Assembly (NCBI GenBank): GCA_032718475.1 | Contig: JAUCBJ010003070.1 | Location: forward strand, 62,001 to 126,000 | DNA length: 64,000 nucleotides | DNA from: Nemertoderma westbladi | Taxonomy: Eukaryota > Xenacoelomorpha > Nemertodermatida > Nemertodermatidae | Direction: 5' to 3' | In this document: positions 23,126 through 35,405 of the stretch, piece after piece | How the letters are laid out: each line of letters starts with the position of its first letter | How positions within the stretch are numbered: the first letter of the stretch is position 1 | Made by a program: the position numbers and the translations under genes | The notes under the pieces: generated by a model | Database searches by the model: none | The model's input: the letters and a program-made list of their open reading frames with translations, nothing else | What the model was told of the DNA's origin: nothing

Positions 23126-24249
23126 TTAAATAGAATAAAATAGCCTTGCGCATGCACAGTGCAACCCACATATTTGGAATCTTTTCACGGTCCGCTTTCT
23201 AAAAGTACCAACAATCACTATAAGGTTGAAGAATAACTGCAATAACTTAGAACAAAGATATAATAATAAAGAATAGCAAATAACGAATAAAGAATGACAA
23301 ATAACAAAGAATAACTTGAAGAATTTCAGATTTCACGATTTCTCATGAATTCTATTTCTATTATATTATATATTTCTATTTAATTTTACTACTATATATT
23401 TATATTTCTTCAGGTACATATATACTGAATGATGAGCATTCAGAATATATGTACTTGAAGAAGAACTGTTCTACAGAACTGGAGAACTGTACTATTCATT
23501 TCCTTTCGTTTGTGGGTGAAGAGCTTTTTATTATATAAACTATATTATTATTATATTTGGTGACATGTGTATTTATATTTGGTCTGGGATTTGGTGACGG
23601 GGCTGGTCTTAGCGGTGATGGGCTGGCAGACGAATTTTAATTTTTTGTTGTTTCAATTTGTCATTGTGCTAGTTCCTTGTTAAATTTTAAATATTGTTTT
23701 TGTTTTGTTTTGTAAATATCTTGTTATATATTATTTGTAGAGATATTTGGTAATATAATAATTTGTTTCTTCTACTATTATTATATTTACCCCACATTAA
23801 TTACCAATGACTTTCTTTCAAAGGGTGTATTTCTCTTTAAAAAAGTCATAAAATCAGGTCATCGCAGGATTTCATGCACATTACATCATATCATCATCAT
23901 TCTGAAATTTGTTATTATTTTCCTGAACTACTTGGCAACAATGCTATTAATTAGTGAATATAATATGTAAATAGTGATGGAACAAAAAGTATTGAGTAAT
24001 GTTACATAAACTCTATCACATCACCTCATAAAATAAACTGGAAAAATAATAAAGAATAAAAAATAAAGAATAGAGAAAGTAAATATCCCTAAACCCATGT
24101 GTTATACCAGTATCTAATTCACATGTAAATAAATTAACAGAAAAGGAATCTATATGAGTATCAATACTCCTCTTCTTTGCAATATAGTCAATTGGAAGTT
24201 TGTCTGAAAGTTTTTATTTAAAGAAAGATGACAAGAACCACCATAATAA
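23126..24249. other. AT-rich non-coding DNA with a hairpin
   Basis: No gene seen. 23275-23330 has several caaataa-type repeats. A 53-nt hairpin lies at 23408-23460 (listed). Confidence 0.5.
23408..23460. other. Short-loop hairpin, 24-nt arms
   Basis: Arms 23408-23431 and 23437-23460 pair with two mismatches around a 5-nt loop (atgag). The size is near the lower end for a small-RNA precursor, but no expression evidence exists. Confidence 0.6.
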
Positions 24250-24870
24250 TCAATGGAGCAACTTTGCAGGAAAAACTTGGAAGGATTGTTGTGGTTGTGG
24301 TTGTAGTAGTAGTAGTAGTCGTTGTAGTTGTACAGTAGTTGTAGTTGCATCTTTCATCCACATTTGTAGTGGACAATCGGTTCCTCTGCAACACTGGTTT
24401 TGACATACATCGTTTACAGAGGTTAAACCAACTTTTAGGCTATTAGTGATGTCATGTACTGCAACCATCACTTCAATATCGTAGCCCTCAATCTCCTGAC
24501 GTAAGAGCTCGGTACACTCTTGTTCTGTTAGAGGAGCACATGGATCATTTTCTCGGTAACAACTGTGTTGAGTGCCTATCGCAATGAGCGCAACATTCTC
24601 GCTGCTGTGAGCTGTTATTAGGCGTGAATAGGTTCCGCATTCATAACACACGTGTGCTGACATTCTCGGTTCGGTTAAAACGTAATGGCCAGGCAGAAAC
24701 TCCCAGTTATTACCACCTATTCCTAAGCGGCCGACTTTTGAATGGTATTCATTGGCTAATTCTTCATCGTCAGAAATGACACTGGTATTTGTTGACTCCA
24801 GACATGAAAGGAGCTGGGACCAACACATGGTCATGTGAAACGATATGTAAATGAAATGTATTATTCTCAT
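24250..24870 (-). CDS. Candidate host gene or exon: secreted cysteine-rich protein
   Basis: An open minus-strand frame of 206 codons begins with a hydrophobic leader (MRIIHFIYISFHMTMCWSQL) that could be a signal peptide. The core has paired cysteines: HVCYECGTYS, HSCYRENDPC, QECTELL and DVCQNQCCRGTDCPLQ. The CYxC start and CC..xDC end loosely recall Ly6/uPAR three-finger domains, but the spacing is not a clean match. The last 35 residues are encoded by a tag/ttg microsatellite and are probably beyond a splice donor or stop in the real transcript. An acceptor-like ttggtcccag at about 24809-24818 could make this an internal exon. It is the only ORF here that looks like an ordinary host protein. 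Confidence 0.4.
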   Translation of the reverse strand: MRIIHFIYISFHMTMCWSQLLSCLESTNTSVISDDEELANEYHSKVGRLGIGGNNWEFLPGHYVLTEPRMSAHVCYECGTYSRLITAHSSENVALIAIGTQHSCYRENDPCAPLTEQECTELLRQEIEGYDIEVMVAVHDITNSLKVGLTSVNDVCQNQCCRGTDCPLQMWMKDATTTTVQLQRLLLLLQPQPQQSFQVFPAKLLH

Positions 24871-26252
24871 CTCTGCTCATTCATAAGCCCCTGAACATGG
24901 TACTGATATATTTTGACACTTTACCAATCACAATATTCGGACCCGGGTCTAGCACCCATGGAGGGTTGGCGTTATAGTTTACCTGATATGATTTGTCTCT
25001 TTCACAATATTTTATAGTTTAGATCACATTGAAAATTGAAGCCTTACATATAAGATTATATTAAAATATGTTAGTCCAAAATAAACTTATCGTGTTTCAT
25101 AATTAAGTCCCTCATGAAATGTTATATAAATATTATAAATTAATGGCCTCTTGCATATTGCGTGAATAATATCATTTTTATCTTTACGTCCCCAAGTTGT
25201 ATTCAACTTTTACTTTGGCAGAACGACGGAATCTACATCAGTGTAGTGGCAATATGGATTGCCTTGAATTCAAACATCTAGCCCAAGAGGTCATTGATTT
25301 GATCCTTACAAGGGTGCCACGCGAATTTTCCTTTCGGCATGAATGCTTTAAAGGGACTCATTTATGTACCTTGCATCTGAAAAGTATTACCTTAAAATCA
25401 CTCTCCGTTTTACAACAGTGCGAGACAAATCAAAACCGTGAGCCAAAAATAATCGCTAAATGGTTATATTTACACTTGAGCCGTTTTCTAAGTGTCTTTT
25501 TGAAGTACACAGTCTCCATTAATACAACAACCATTTTTAAGAGGTCGGAGCCCTCCCCACCCCCCCACCCCCCCCCCCCCCCCCCTCTAATTTTTTCAAA
25601 TTACAATCATATGCTACGAAATTGACGAATGATGATAGTTCCACAACTTTTCTTACTGCTGGCAGAGTCGGGTTTTTCAATTTCTGAGCTATTGCGATAT
25701 AACAAGTTTGTTTGTTTGTTTAGTAATACTGTATCTCCGTTGGCTTTATTTTTCGTCTTTTGAATGTAATCCAGACATATCATTAGAACCGCCTTTATCT
25801 GCAAATTCCGAATCTGAAAACCATTTTAAATTGCCAAAGGTATTATCAAAATACTAAGGTGTAAATTTTGAGACGTAAATCGCTATAATTATATAGCAGA
25901 TATGTTAATTATATAAAAAAAAGTTTTAAAAAATATAAAAATTTAACACTTAAAAAAAATGTTCTACAAAAAATTAGTTGTTCTTGAACATCATTAAAAA
26001 ATATTATGAAATGTTTTTACACTTTACACAAAGAGTAATAAGTATTAGCTGGTAAACTTTATGAATGTAGTTCTAGCTGTATTATTAAAAAATTATTGTC
26101 TACATATAAGATTTAAATTTGCTCTGATTTGCTAAAAAACGGCTGTTGTATTAAGGGAGATGGTTTTGTAAAATCATACTATTATTTTATTCCAAAATTG
26201 TAACATTACTCATCGCCGTTAGTATTAACAGCGAGTTATTATTTAGCACTTT
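24871..26252. other. Non-coding, with long C tract
   Basis: No gene supported. A C-rich run at 25551-25585 makes a proline stretch in one ORF (25197-25625), which starts at TTG and has no family features. The rest is AT-rich. Confidence 0.45.
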
Positions 26253-26263
26253 ACAACTTTAGA

Positions 26264-27320
26264 TCAGATCATCATCAGATCAGTATACGATGGTTCGACA
26301 ACATTTGTGTCTACTGTTGATGGTGACACAGAACCATTTGAAGTGTTATGGGGCGTCCTCCAGGGAGACACACTTGCACCATTCTTGTTCATAATTGTGG
26401 TTGACTATGTTCTACGCATGTCCTTAGATCATCATAATGATGATGGGGTGAAGATAACTCCACCTACTGGAAGTCGAGGAAATCCTGCCAATTACCTAAC
26501 TGATCTAGACTTTGCTGATGACTTAGGAGTACTCTCAGAATCACTAGAGGGAGCCCAACGGCTCCTCAGCTCATTAGAACATGCTGCTTCTAGTGTTGGT
26601 CTTTTTATTAACTCCAGAAAGACCAAAATTTTGACAGTTAACTTTGAAAGTTCTCAGCAAGTCTCTGATCGGATGAGCATAAGGATGGTATGCTTGAGCA
26701 TGTGGACGACTTCTGTTACCTGGGATCATGGATCCGGAAGTCAGGTGAGGACCTTCGAATACGTAAGGGAAAGGCATGGGCAGCCTTGAATAGGCTTTCC
26801 AGGATTTGGAAGTCACCGAGAATTAATCGGAAACTTAAGGTCCGATTATTTAGAGCAGCAGCAGTTCCAGTACTCCTCTATGGGGCACCATGCTGGGCTC
26901 TAACTGCTGAGGACACCAAATCTCTGGATGGCACATTCACAAGAATGCTACGCCGGGTTCATTGTGTCAAGTACAATGCACACATCTCCAACCAGACACT
27001 ATATAACATTGGAGGTGTCTCATTGGTTCCCCCAAGCTTGACACTAGAACAAAATCGCCTCCGCTTTGCAGGACATTGCTTTCACCGTGAGGACCAGCCA
27101 GTGCATAATCTTGTACTTTGGCAGCCTCATGGAGTGAATAAGCATGGTGGACAGCCCATGACTTTCTTGAGACGCATCTTAAAGGACACTGGCCTTGAAG
27201 ATGCAGATGATCTGGCAAATGTCATGGGTGATAAGGAGTTGTGGCGGCGCAATTTTGTCGACAAGCCGGCACAGCATTCTTAAAAATGCAGCTGCAATGC
27301 ACCATGCCGATACTAGTAGT
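26264..27320 (+). mobile_element. 5'-truncated LINE with 11-bp TSD
   Basis: The element is flanked by acaactttaga at 26253-26263 and 27321-27331. It covers the end of the RT and the C-terminal domain and ends in a ctagtagt tail. The TSD and truncation are the marks of target-primed reverse transcription. Related copies in this window: 22368, 35070, 42680. The clade looks RTE-like from the RT and tail blocks but was not tested. Confidence 0.9.
26307..27283 (+). pseudogene. LINE reverse transcriptase, C-terminal half
   Basis: The first frame (26307-26789) has the RT blocks GVLQGDTLAPFLFIIVVDYV and LDFADDLGVLSESLEGAQRL (the FADD catalytic motif). The second frame (from about 26690 to the stop at 27281-27283) has FCYLGSWIRKSGEDLRIRKG, VLLYGAPCWALTAEDTKSL and LRFAGHCFHREDQPV. 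The frames meet at a 7-base deletion near 26682, since the copies at 22540 and 42770 have gctcaaa there. One mutation therefore inactivates this copy. Confidence 0.85.
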
Positions 27321-27331
27321 ACAACTTTAGA

Positions 27332-29598
27332 GGACATTACAGCATTGTATTAGTCTGTACATTTAGTATTGTATTTGGTGTTATCAGTTAAGTAATGTCC
27401 CCTTAGTGGACATTACTTAACGCCGTCATTGGTTACCATTTAAACAAAAGGTGGAAATTTGCCTGACAGCCGGATAGGCCTACTGCATGCATTACCTACC
27501 GGTAGGCGGGGTATAGCTATTAATAGCCAGTAGCTATATTATTAAAAAAAGGCTCCAAACGCCACCATAAATATAAGCTAACTTATTTCTAACATAATTT
27601 ATGTCATTTTTACATTTATTTATACAGAAACTAATTTAATTTGTGCAGTTTTTATATATCACTTATGTACAATCATTAATTTTAATTTAATTTTAATTTA
27701 ATTTTTAATCACATATCTTTAATAACATATTTTTAATAATATATTTTTAACAACATAAAATTTAATTGACAATATTATGTAATTGTTTAGAGCTCAATAT
27801 TTAAATTTCCCTCCATTTGGCTAGTGCCACCGTTTGCGTAATATCGTAATATTGTAATACCGGTACCTCATTCTCATACTTATTACATTCTAATTTTTAA
27901 ATTTTTACAGTTGTGTCAGAAGTCAGACATTGTGTTAAAAGGTTGAATAAAGGCCTGTGGCCGAAATATACCTTACTTATCAATTTTTCAACGTTACCGA
28001 AAGGTCAGCTCTATCACTTTATTTAATTTTAATTATGTATACAACGGCCATTATTGCAATGTCTCAATGATTATTATGATATGTATCAATGATTATTAAA
28101 TTCATCAATTTATAAATAGTAAAATGTATATAATTTGATGTTGGCCAGTTTTATTATTAAATAATTCGTCATTCAATAATAATATATGCTACTCGTCCCG
28201 TTTATGTGCAATTTCAAAATGTACAGTATCTTTGCATTGTATAATGTATATGCAGTATTTCTTAAAAAGTTTGTTTTACTAGTTATATAATAAAATAAAT
28301 CAATTATAAAATACTGTTGGGGGGGGGGGGGGGGGGGGGGGGGGGTCCGAAGTCAACAGATAAGATACACGTTACGAACTATGTTGAGCATGTATTGGGC
28401 AGATTCGACATAAACTAAATCCTTCGGCACAATTCCAGATTCCTGGGCATTTGTTGCTCTTGGGGATATTGCGGGAAACTATACAGTGACGGAATGACAG
28501 TTCCAGGTGAAACTTCTGACGAGTATCCCAACTACCACGCTAACAACGCTACAGTTCCAACCATTATGTTATGTAAAACCATTATACCATTGTTATACCC
28601 AGTCTAATTTCGTCCGTTGCCTTGATATATTGCTTTTTCAATATTAAAGAATCTTATATATTATTATTAGGACGTGGCACCTCAAATTTTGAAATATTCA
28701 AGCCCGGTTTACACTATACTCTTGGCGGTGATAGTGAGGTGGTTTTGCGACACATTTTGAATGCACTTTGTCAGCGCACCGCGTTCTTGCAGTGCTGTAT
28801 CCAAAAACCAAAAAGCTGTGATTGACCAACAGCGCTATAATAGAGCTGTCACCGTACTACTCTTTACAGTACTGTAAACAATAATTACACTATTTCATTT
28901 GGTAATAAAATCGGGTAACTACAATACATTTGAGAATTAAATTTTTTGTTTACAACTTTTGCTGATGAAAATCAGGTTACATTTAGAACTAATAATAATA
29001 GGGGCTATACATGACCTACTATAACAAGAACGATTATCAACGAAACAATATAGAGAACGATGAAATCCTTGGTAAATGTCAGCTCAAAGTACGGACAGAG
29101 AAGCAATCTTTTCTTCTAGAAGTAAAATTAAAAGGTAGAGTTTCATTAATAATATTTCGTTGATACCAGTAGGAGTGACTAAATGTGCTGATGAATAATA
29201 AAGTATAGCAATTGTTGAAAATTATTATAACGCATAGGTTTGATGGTTATTACGGTAACCAGGTAGTAAAATAATTTTATAAATTTGTTACAATTTTACA
29301 AACCAATAATGTTTCATGAAGGTATGTCAGTAGCAATAAGAATATTCCAATAAATACAATTTAAACTTGAATACCAGTTGCTATGGCACCTTAAGTACAA
29401 AATATACTGCCCCCACCCGGCGGCGCGCAAGATATGACGAGATATTATTTTCTTGATCAGGATATTGAATTTCTTAAAAAGAAAAAGCTAACTTTTTATC
29501 TGAAATATAGGTGAAAAGTGTATATATTTAAATCGTCGCTGCTGGTAGCTATGGTAACTAGGCGATGTTAAAACCTTCACAGAATATTGGCAACTAAC
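27332..29598. other. AT-rich non-coding DNA with G homopolymer
   Basis: No gene seen. A run of 27 G sits at 28319-28345. The block aaaggcctgtggccgaaata near 27952 resembles the tail boxes of Penelope-like elements, but nothing else around it does. Confidence 0.45.
27387..27421. other. Perfect 14-bp inverted repeat
   Basis: Arms gttaagtaatgtcc (27387-27400) and its complement (27408-27421) flank a 7-base loop. A third ggacattac lies at 27332. It may be a transposon terminus or a cruciform site. Confidence 0.8.
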
Positions 29599-29603
29599 CA
29601 TAC

Positions 29604-29915
29604 TGTAGTGATACAAACTCGCCACACTACATGGCTCGCCCCATATGCCAGCAGATACTCAGGGACTGCGGTACTGTAGGGATGACTCACCAGTATTCTT
29701 GGACTACGCCCTGACTCAGACTCAGGATACCACCGACCGATAGACAGCAGTTAGCTTGTCCAGTGGTCAGTACAGTTAGGTCTCCAGTCATAGGGCGCAC
29801 TGCCAGACAGACGGCCCAGCACAGCATTGTTGTTGTTTGTACTTGTGTGGTCACTACCTGTATATTATACGCCCGACATTATTCCGGCTCCACAGTTAGT
29901 CGTGACCTCCATACA
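29604..29915 (+). repeat. Gypsy 5' LTR
   Basis: 312 bp, starts tgtagtgatac and ends ctccataca. Confidence 0.95.
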
Positions 29916-29933
29916 TGGCGCAGTTGTGTTTGT
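29916..29933 (+). other. Gypsy primer-binding site
   Basis: Begins tggcgcagttgtg immediately at the LTR edge. The leading TGG complements a tRNA CCA end; which tRNA is not determined. Confidence 0.7.
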
Positions 29934-30031
29934 GTTGGTGAACTGAAACCACCACGCAATCCTAAACCTACGGACCTACCGGTACTCCTGTCTGCATAAC
30001 CCCAAACCCCGAGTAACGCAGAAGCGAACTG

Positions 30032-33000
30032 ATGGCCGACCACAGAACTCCCTCCGAACAGGGCTCGGACGACACTGAACCCGCCATCGACGTTCTCAAC
30101 CACTTGCGTCAGGAGTTGGCAAAACGCGACGTTGACGCCACTCAACGCGAGGCGGCCGCAGACGCTCGCCTCGATAAACTAACTCAAATGCTGATACACC
30201 AGCAGGACAGTGCAGCACGCGAGCGCGCCGAGGCCAATGCGCAGATCGCGCAACTGTTGGGCGCACTCCAATCGGGCGCGGGTGTGACCAATCCCGGCGG
30301 GACCGGTCCGATACAACCCGCACCGACACGTCAACCACAACGCCGCGTTATCGATATCCGCGATCTCGAGAAAATCGATAGCGATGTCGACTTCACCTCG
30401 TTCCGTCGGTGGCGAGAGGCCTGGCGCGTCCACGCGCACCGCCAACAAGCATCCACATTCCCACGTGACGAACAGGTTTATTCGCTAATATCCGCAATTG
30501 GTCGAGACCTACAACAAACTCTCACCGTGACGCTCAACGTCGACATCGACGACGACGCAACCACCGTGGAGACGGTTCTCGACGCCCTCCAGGCGCACCT
30601 CCGGTCAAAGCGCAGTATCGCCATCGATGGAATAAAGTTCCACGACCGGAGACAGGGCCCGAACGAAAACTTCGACTCGTTCCGGATCGCCCTGGAGGAA
30701 CTCGGCGACGCCGCGGAACTTTGCGAACACTGTCGGAATCGACAGATCGTGACGCAGATCCTGGTCGGCATCCGTTCGTCGGAGACCCGCACCGAACTCC
30801 TCAAGGTTCTTCCACAACCTTCCCTCGAGGATTGCGTACGCATCTGCCAATCGATGGAGGCGAGCGAGCGTAACGACTCAATAATCGGGCGTGGGACCCC
30901 GGTTACGAAACTCACGTCGTCGTACAAACGTGGGCGTTCGACCTCCCGGCAAACCCCACCTCCGCCCCAACACGCATCTAATGCCTCCGGAGTATGCCGA
31001 AACTGTGGGCGCAGTCACCCTCCGGGAAAGAGTAACTGCCCCGCCAAAGACACGAAATGCCATAACTGTGGAAAGTGGGGCCACCTCCAGGCAGTCTGTC
31101 GTTCCGACTCGGTACATAAACCCAGTTCCAGGGGCGGCAAAGGAACGGGTAAACCCGCCTCGAGAGTGAACACGATCACGGGCGGCGGACCGATAAACTC
31201 AATAACATTCGCCTGCGACCTCCCCCGCATCGAGGTCGAGGTGCGCGGCGTGGACGATGATGACGTATGCGGAATCATACGCAATGTCCTCGCGGATAGC
31301 GGCGCTGCAGCCACCGTGCTAAGCCAGGAGATTTTCTACCGGATGGGCGGCTGTAACCAGGACCTTACTCCTCACCCCACTGCGGATCTACGCGCCGCCA
31401 ACGACCTTCCACTGGAGATAATGGGAGTTTTTGCTGCCCGAGTTTTCTTCGCAGGAAACTCGGCGATCGTGAACATCGGCGTCTCCCCGGAAGTCGACGG
31501 ACTCATCCTCTCCTTCCGGTCGCTCGTCGATCTCAAACTCCTCCACCCCAACTTCCCTCATCCCATCGCCTCTGTAGCATCTGTAACCGATCCTACGGCA
31601 CATTTACGCGCGAACCTCCTCAACGAATTCGCCGATGTATTCGACGACACCGATCGACCGCTCGGTACGATGGCCGGCGAGCCGATGCACGTTGAGTTGA
31701 AGGAAGGCGCCACCCCGTTCCACGCAAACGGCGCGAGGCCTATACCATTTGCGCTACGGGACGAGGTGCGCGCCCACCTGGACGAGATGGAACGACGGGA
31801 AGTCATCGAGCGGGTCACCGAACCTACTGACTGGGCCCACCCGCTCACTGTCGCTCGCAAACCCAATGGGAAACTCCGGGTTTGCGTCGACCTCCGCCAC
31901 CTGAACGACCAGGTTAAGCGGCCGTATTACCCCACCCCGAGCCCGCGGGTGGCGGTTACCGGGATATCCACGACCGCTAAGATATTCTCGGTATTTGACG
32001 CCGCCGCCGGCTATTGGCAGGTCCCCCTCGACCCAGCATCCCAACTCCTCACCACTTTTGTAACCCCCTGGGGACGGTATAAGTATAGGAGGGGCGTAAT
32101 GGGACTCATATCGAGTGGGGACGAATTCAATCGCCGGGGCGACGACGCATTGCGTGGACTTCCCGGTATGGTGAAAGTCGTCGACGACGTCCTTCTATAC
32201 GACAACAACCTGGACGACCACATCGCCAGTGTCCGACGGTTCCTCACGCGATGCCGTACAGCCGGCATCTCACTCAACCCTGACAAAATACAACTCGCCC
32301 AACCCAAAGTTAAGTTTGCAGGCTACATTGCCGGGGCCGACGGCATCCAGGCAGACCCATCCAAGGTCCGCGCCATAACGGATTTCCCTCGACCAACCAA
32401 CATTACAGACTTGAGGAGCTTTGTTGGGTTGGTCGAGCAACTCACCCCATTTTCGACAGACATCTCGGCTACGATGTCCCCCCTGCGCCCCCTCCTCCGT
32501 TCCAGGAATCCATACGAGTGGAACTCTGACCACGAGGCGGCATTCGAGGCGACCAAACGCACACTCGTCTCCCCACCCATCCTCGCTTCCTTCGATCCGG
32601 AGCTCGACACTAAGCTCGAGACTGACGCCTCAAGGAAGAACGGGTTGGGATACGCACTACTTCAGCGGCACGGGACCGACTGGAGGTTGGTAGAATGCGG
32701 TTCACGGTTTATTTCGGAAACCGAGTCGCGCTATGCGATGGTGGAGCTGGGGCTCCTCGCTGTTGCGTGGGCCGCCCACAAGTGCCGTCTCTACCTCGTG
32801 GGACTCCCACATTTCACGCTGGTGGTAGACCACCAGCCCCTGGTGTCCATCCTCGACCGCCAGACGCTGGATGCCAACGACAACTCACGGATCCAGCGAC
32901 TCAAGTCGAAACTCTCCTCCTTTGTACTTACTACCATCTGGAGGAGAGGAAAGGATCACCGCATTCCCGATGCTCTGTCCCGCTCCCCTGTCGACGACCC

Positions 33001-34441
33001 ATCCGACGATGATCTTGTTGACGACGGAGACATGGGCCACTACCTATGTGCTGTAACGTCACAGGTGGCTGCAACAATTGTGGGGGACGAACTCGATCCG
33101 GATGACGACCACCCCGATCTACTCCTCCAATCTTTGGCTGCAATGGCTCGGGCCGACTCCGATTACGTCGACCTCCTCGGCGCCATTCGCACCGGATTCC
33201 CGCCGCCGTCCCGCCAACTTCCTGGTGTCCAACCCTTTTGGTCGTTACGCGATGAACTTTCATCCGACCGCGACCTCGTCCTCTACGGACAACGGATTGT
33301 AGTCCCGCGGGCCTCCCGCTGGGACACTCTAGCGCGCCTCCACGCCGCACACCAAGGAGTCGAGAAGACGCTACGTCGCGCCCGCCAGACAGTGTACTGG
33401 CCCGGACTGACAAACGACGTTCGGACCACCGTCGAGTCCTGTGAGCCCTGCCTCACTCGACGCCCCAGCCTCGCGAAGGAACCCATGCTACGGGAGCGCG
33501 AGGCCACAAGACCATTCGAGGAAATCTCCGGAGATCTCTTCGCACTCGACGGTCACAACTTCCTCGCCATCGCGGATCGTTACTCCGGTTGGCCCGAAGT
33601 CTACAAATACGGGAATCCCCCAACCTCTGCTTCTACCGCTACGCATGTGAGGGACGTATTTACGCGTTTTGGCGCCCCCTTACGTTTCGCTTCCGACGGC
33701 GGTCCACAATTCGCTGGAAAGAATTTTACCGACTTCCTCCAGGTCTGGGGGGTCGATCCCGTAGTATCGTCTCCCGAATATCCCCAGAGCAATGGCCACG
33801 CGGAGTCTGCCGTGAAGGCACTCAAGGCGTTGCTCACCAAGACCGGGGGGAAAATGAACTCAGATGCTTTCCAGGAAGGACTCCTAGAACTCAGAAATTC
33901 CCCCCGCGCCCATGGAATGTCGCCGGCCCAGATTCTCTTTGGGCACCCCATACGGTCGCGAGTGCCAATGCACAGCCGCGCTTTCCTCCGGGAACACCAA
34001 CTGACCCGCGCGGAGCTCGACGAGGCACTGCCCTCACTCCACGGCACCCAGATGGCTGCCTACAATCGCGGAGCCAAACCCCTTATTCCATTCGCTGTAG
34101 GGGACCCGGTCCGAATTCAAAACCCAGTCTCGAAGCGATGGGACCGCACTGGGATTGTCACGGAAACAAGACCCAACCGGAAGTACACCGTACGTACCCC
34201 TTCCGGTCGATGCCTCACCCGGAACCGCCGCCACCTCATCTGGGACACCGCCGCTACCGGCACACGAGAGTGCACCCCACTCACACCAACAGCCATCGGG
34301 ATACCGAGGGACAACGGCCCAAGATCACCTGCAACGCCACCGAAGCGCGTACACTGGGCTGACACTCCCCCCACTCAACAACCCGATCGGCCTCGTAGAG
34401 CCTACCCCTCCCGCGTGAGGCGTCCCCCCAACAGATTCTGA
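30032..34441 (+). CDS. Ty3/gypsy gag-pol polyprotein, 1469 aa
   Basis: ATG at 30032 lies 116 bases after the 5' LTR; the frame is open to TGA at 34439-34441. Gag (about 1-320) includes a coiled-coil start and a capsid-like helical core. Two CCHC knuckles lie at about 325-360 ([15 protein letters not shown] and [14 protein letters not shown]). The protease motif [11 protein letters not shown] is near 421. RT shows [14 protein letters not shown] near 655 and VVDDVLLY near 716; the usual aromatic first residue of the YxDD box is V here. RNase H has [16 protein letters not shown] near 862. Integrase has [10 protein letters not shown] with CEPC (1104-1136), then D near 1165, FASDGGPQF near 1220 and GHAESAV near 1256. 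The basic C-terminus holds a GPY-like [17 protein letters not shown]. Gag and pol share one frame, so no frameshift is needed. Confidence 0.95.
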   Translation: MADHRTPSEQGSDDTEPAIDVLNHLRQELAKRDVDATQREAAADARLDKLTQMLIHQQDSAARERAEANAQIAQLLGALQSGAGVTNPGGTGPIQPAPTRQPQRRVIDIRDLEKIDSDVDFTSFRRWREAWRVHAHRQQASTFPRDEQVYSLISAIGRDLQQTLTVTLNVDIDDDATTVETVLDALQAHLRSKRSIAIDGIKFHDRRQGPNENFDSFRIALEELGDAAELCEHCRNRQIVTQILVGIRSSETRTELLKVLPQPSLEDCVRICQSMEASERNDSIIGRGTPVTKLTSSYKRGRSTSRQTPPPPQHASNASGVCRNCGRSHPPGKSNCPAKDTKCHNCGKWGHLQAVCRSDSVHKPSSRGGKGTGKPASRVNTITGGGPINSITFACDLPRIEVEVRGVDDDDVCGIIRNVLADSGAAATVLSQEIFYRMGGCNQDLTPHPTADLRAANDLPLEIMGVFAARVFFAGNSAIVNIGVSPEVDGLILSFRSLVDLKLLHPNFPHPIASVASVTDPTAHLRANLLNEFADVFDDTDRPLGTMAGEPMHVELKEGATPFHANGARPIPFALRDEVRAHLDEMERREVIERVTEPTDWAHPLTVARKPNGKLRVCVDLRHLNDQVKRPYYPTPSPRVAVTGISTTAKIFSVFDAAAGYWQVPLDPASQLLTTFVTPWGRYKYRRGVMGLISSGDEFNRRGDDALRGLPGMVKVVDDVLLYDNNLDDHIASVRRFLTRCRTAGISLNPDKIQLAQPKVKFAGYIAGADGIQADPSKVRAITDFPRPTNITDLRSFVGLVEQLTPFSTDISATMSPLRPLLRSRNPYEWNSDHEAAFEATKRTLVSPPILASFDPELDTKLETDASRKNGLGYALLQRHGTDWRLVECGSRFISETESRYAMVELGLLAVAWAAHKCRLYLVGLPHFTLVVDHQPLVSILDRQTLDANDNSRIQRLKSKLSSFVLTTIWRRGKDHRIPDALSRSPVDDPSDDDLVDDGDMGHYLCAVTSQVAATIVGDELDPDDDHPDLLLQSLAAMARADSDYVDLLGAIRTGFPPPSRQLPGVQPFWSLRDELSSDRDLVLYGQRIVVPRASRWDTLARLHAAHQGVEKTLRRARQTVYWPGLTNDVRTTVESCEPCLTRRPSLAKEPMLREREATRPFEEISGDLFALDGHNFLAIADRYSGWPEVYKYGNPPTSASTATHVRDVFTRFGAPLRFASDGGPQFAGKNFTDFLQVWGVDPVVSSPEYPQSNGHAESAVKALKALLTKTGGKMNSDAFQEGLLELRNSPRAHGMSPAQILFGHPIRSRVPMHSRAFLREHQLTRAELDEALPSLHGTQMAAYNRGAKPLIPFAVGDPVRIQNPVSKRWDRTGIVTETRPNRKYTVRTPSGRCLTRNRRHLIWDTAATGTRECTPLTPTAIGIPRDNGPRSPATPPKRVHWADTPPTQQPDRPRRAYPSRVRRPPNRF

Positions 34442-34466
34442 GAGTTCGTTGACCCCGCAACGAACT

Positions 34467-34476
34467 AGAAGGGGGG
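34467..34476 (+). other. Gypsy polypurine tract
   Basis: agaagggggg ends exactly where the 3' LTR begins; it would prime plus-strand synthesis. Confidence 0.85.
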
Positions 34477-34788
34477 TGTAGTGATACAAACTCGCCACAC
34501 TACATGGCTCGCCCCATATGCCAGCAGATACTCAGGGACTGCGGTACTGTAGGGATGACTCACCAGTATTCTTGGACTACGCCCTGACTCAGACTCAGGA
34601 TACCACCGACCGATAGACAGCAGTTAGCTTGTCCAGTGGTCAGTACAGTTAGGTCTCCAGTCATAGGGCGCACTGCCAGACAGACGGCCCAGCACAGCAT
34701 TGTTGTTGTTTGTACTTGTGTGGTCACTACCTGTATATTATACGCCCGACATTATTCCGGCTCCACAGTTAGTCGTGACCTCCATACA
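34477..34788 (+). repeat. Gypsy 3' LTR
   Basis: 312 bp, no difference from the 5' copy seen by eye. Confidence 0.95.
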
Positions 34789-35069
34789 CATACTATATAC
34801 CTGATTCAAGTTCTGACTTAATTAATCGATATAAGTGTTTAATTGTAAAAGGCAAAATAAATGTATATATTGAAATGACATTACTGGTTACTATGGTAAA
34901 TGGCAGCAAGAAAAATTTCCTCAAAAGGTAAAAAATTTACTAATCTATAATTAGTGAAATTTTTGTGACCAGCAGATAAAGTGGAAAAATCTTATTAAAG
35001 TTGAAAGTTACCCCACTAAATTTTTACGCCTGCAGCAGCATTCCGGCAGCAGCGGCATTCGTGTTATAG

Positions 35070-35190
35070 TAGGTCATGGTGTTACCCTCACCCCATCTTT
35101 TTTAAGATGGTCTAAGGATATGTGTAGAACATAATCAACCACAATTATGAATAAGAATGGTGCAAGTGTGTCACCGAGGAGGTATCCCCA
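35070..35190 (-). mobile_element. LINE RT fragment
   Basis: On the minus strand this reads GDTLAPFLFIIVVDYVLHIS followed by LDH and DGVRVTP, matching the LINE at 26360-26470. No ends or target duplication can be placed; 34794-35069 shows no gene. Confidence 0.7.
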
Positions 35191-35405
35191 TAAAACTAAA
35201 ATGTATCATCGGTGTCACCATAATTATCCGCATCATCGAGACCCATTAGTGTCCTTTATGAAGCATCTCGAAAAAGTAATGGGCTATCTCACTTATTCTC
35301 TCCATTTGGCTTGACAAAACAAAACATGGTCCTCTCTGAAAGCAATGTTTTTGTAAAAAGTAACTCGAACTGTTTCTTTGCATTTTTAAATAACTTCTAA
35401 ATATC

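Larger units (their letters stand above)
29604..34788 (+). mobile_element. Ty3/gypsy LTR retrotransposon, apparently intact
   Basis: LTRs of 312 bp at 29604-29915 and 34477-34788 look identical by eye. TSD catac is at 29599-29603 and 34789-34793. A tggcgcag primer-binding site directly follows the 5' LTR, and agaagggggg directly precedes the 3' LTR. One ORF covers gag and pol. All catalytic domains are present in the order protease, RT, RNase H, integrase, with no chromodomain recognised and no env. The element is much richer in G+C than the flanks. Identical LTRs mean a very recent insertion, and the copy may be able to transpose. Confidence 0.95.

Noticed and set aside
25197-25625. 142-codon ORF ending in a proline run
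   Set aside because: Starts at TTG, the proline run comes from a C homopolymer, and no motif is present.
33589-34362. 257-codon plus ORF within the gypsy integrase region
   Set aside because: Shadow frame of the true gag-pol ORF in G+C-rich sequence; many similar shadows on both strands were left out.
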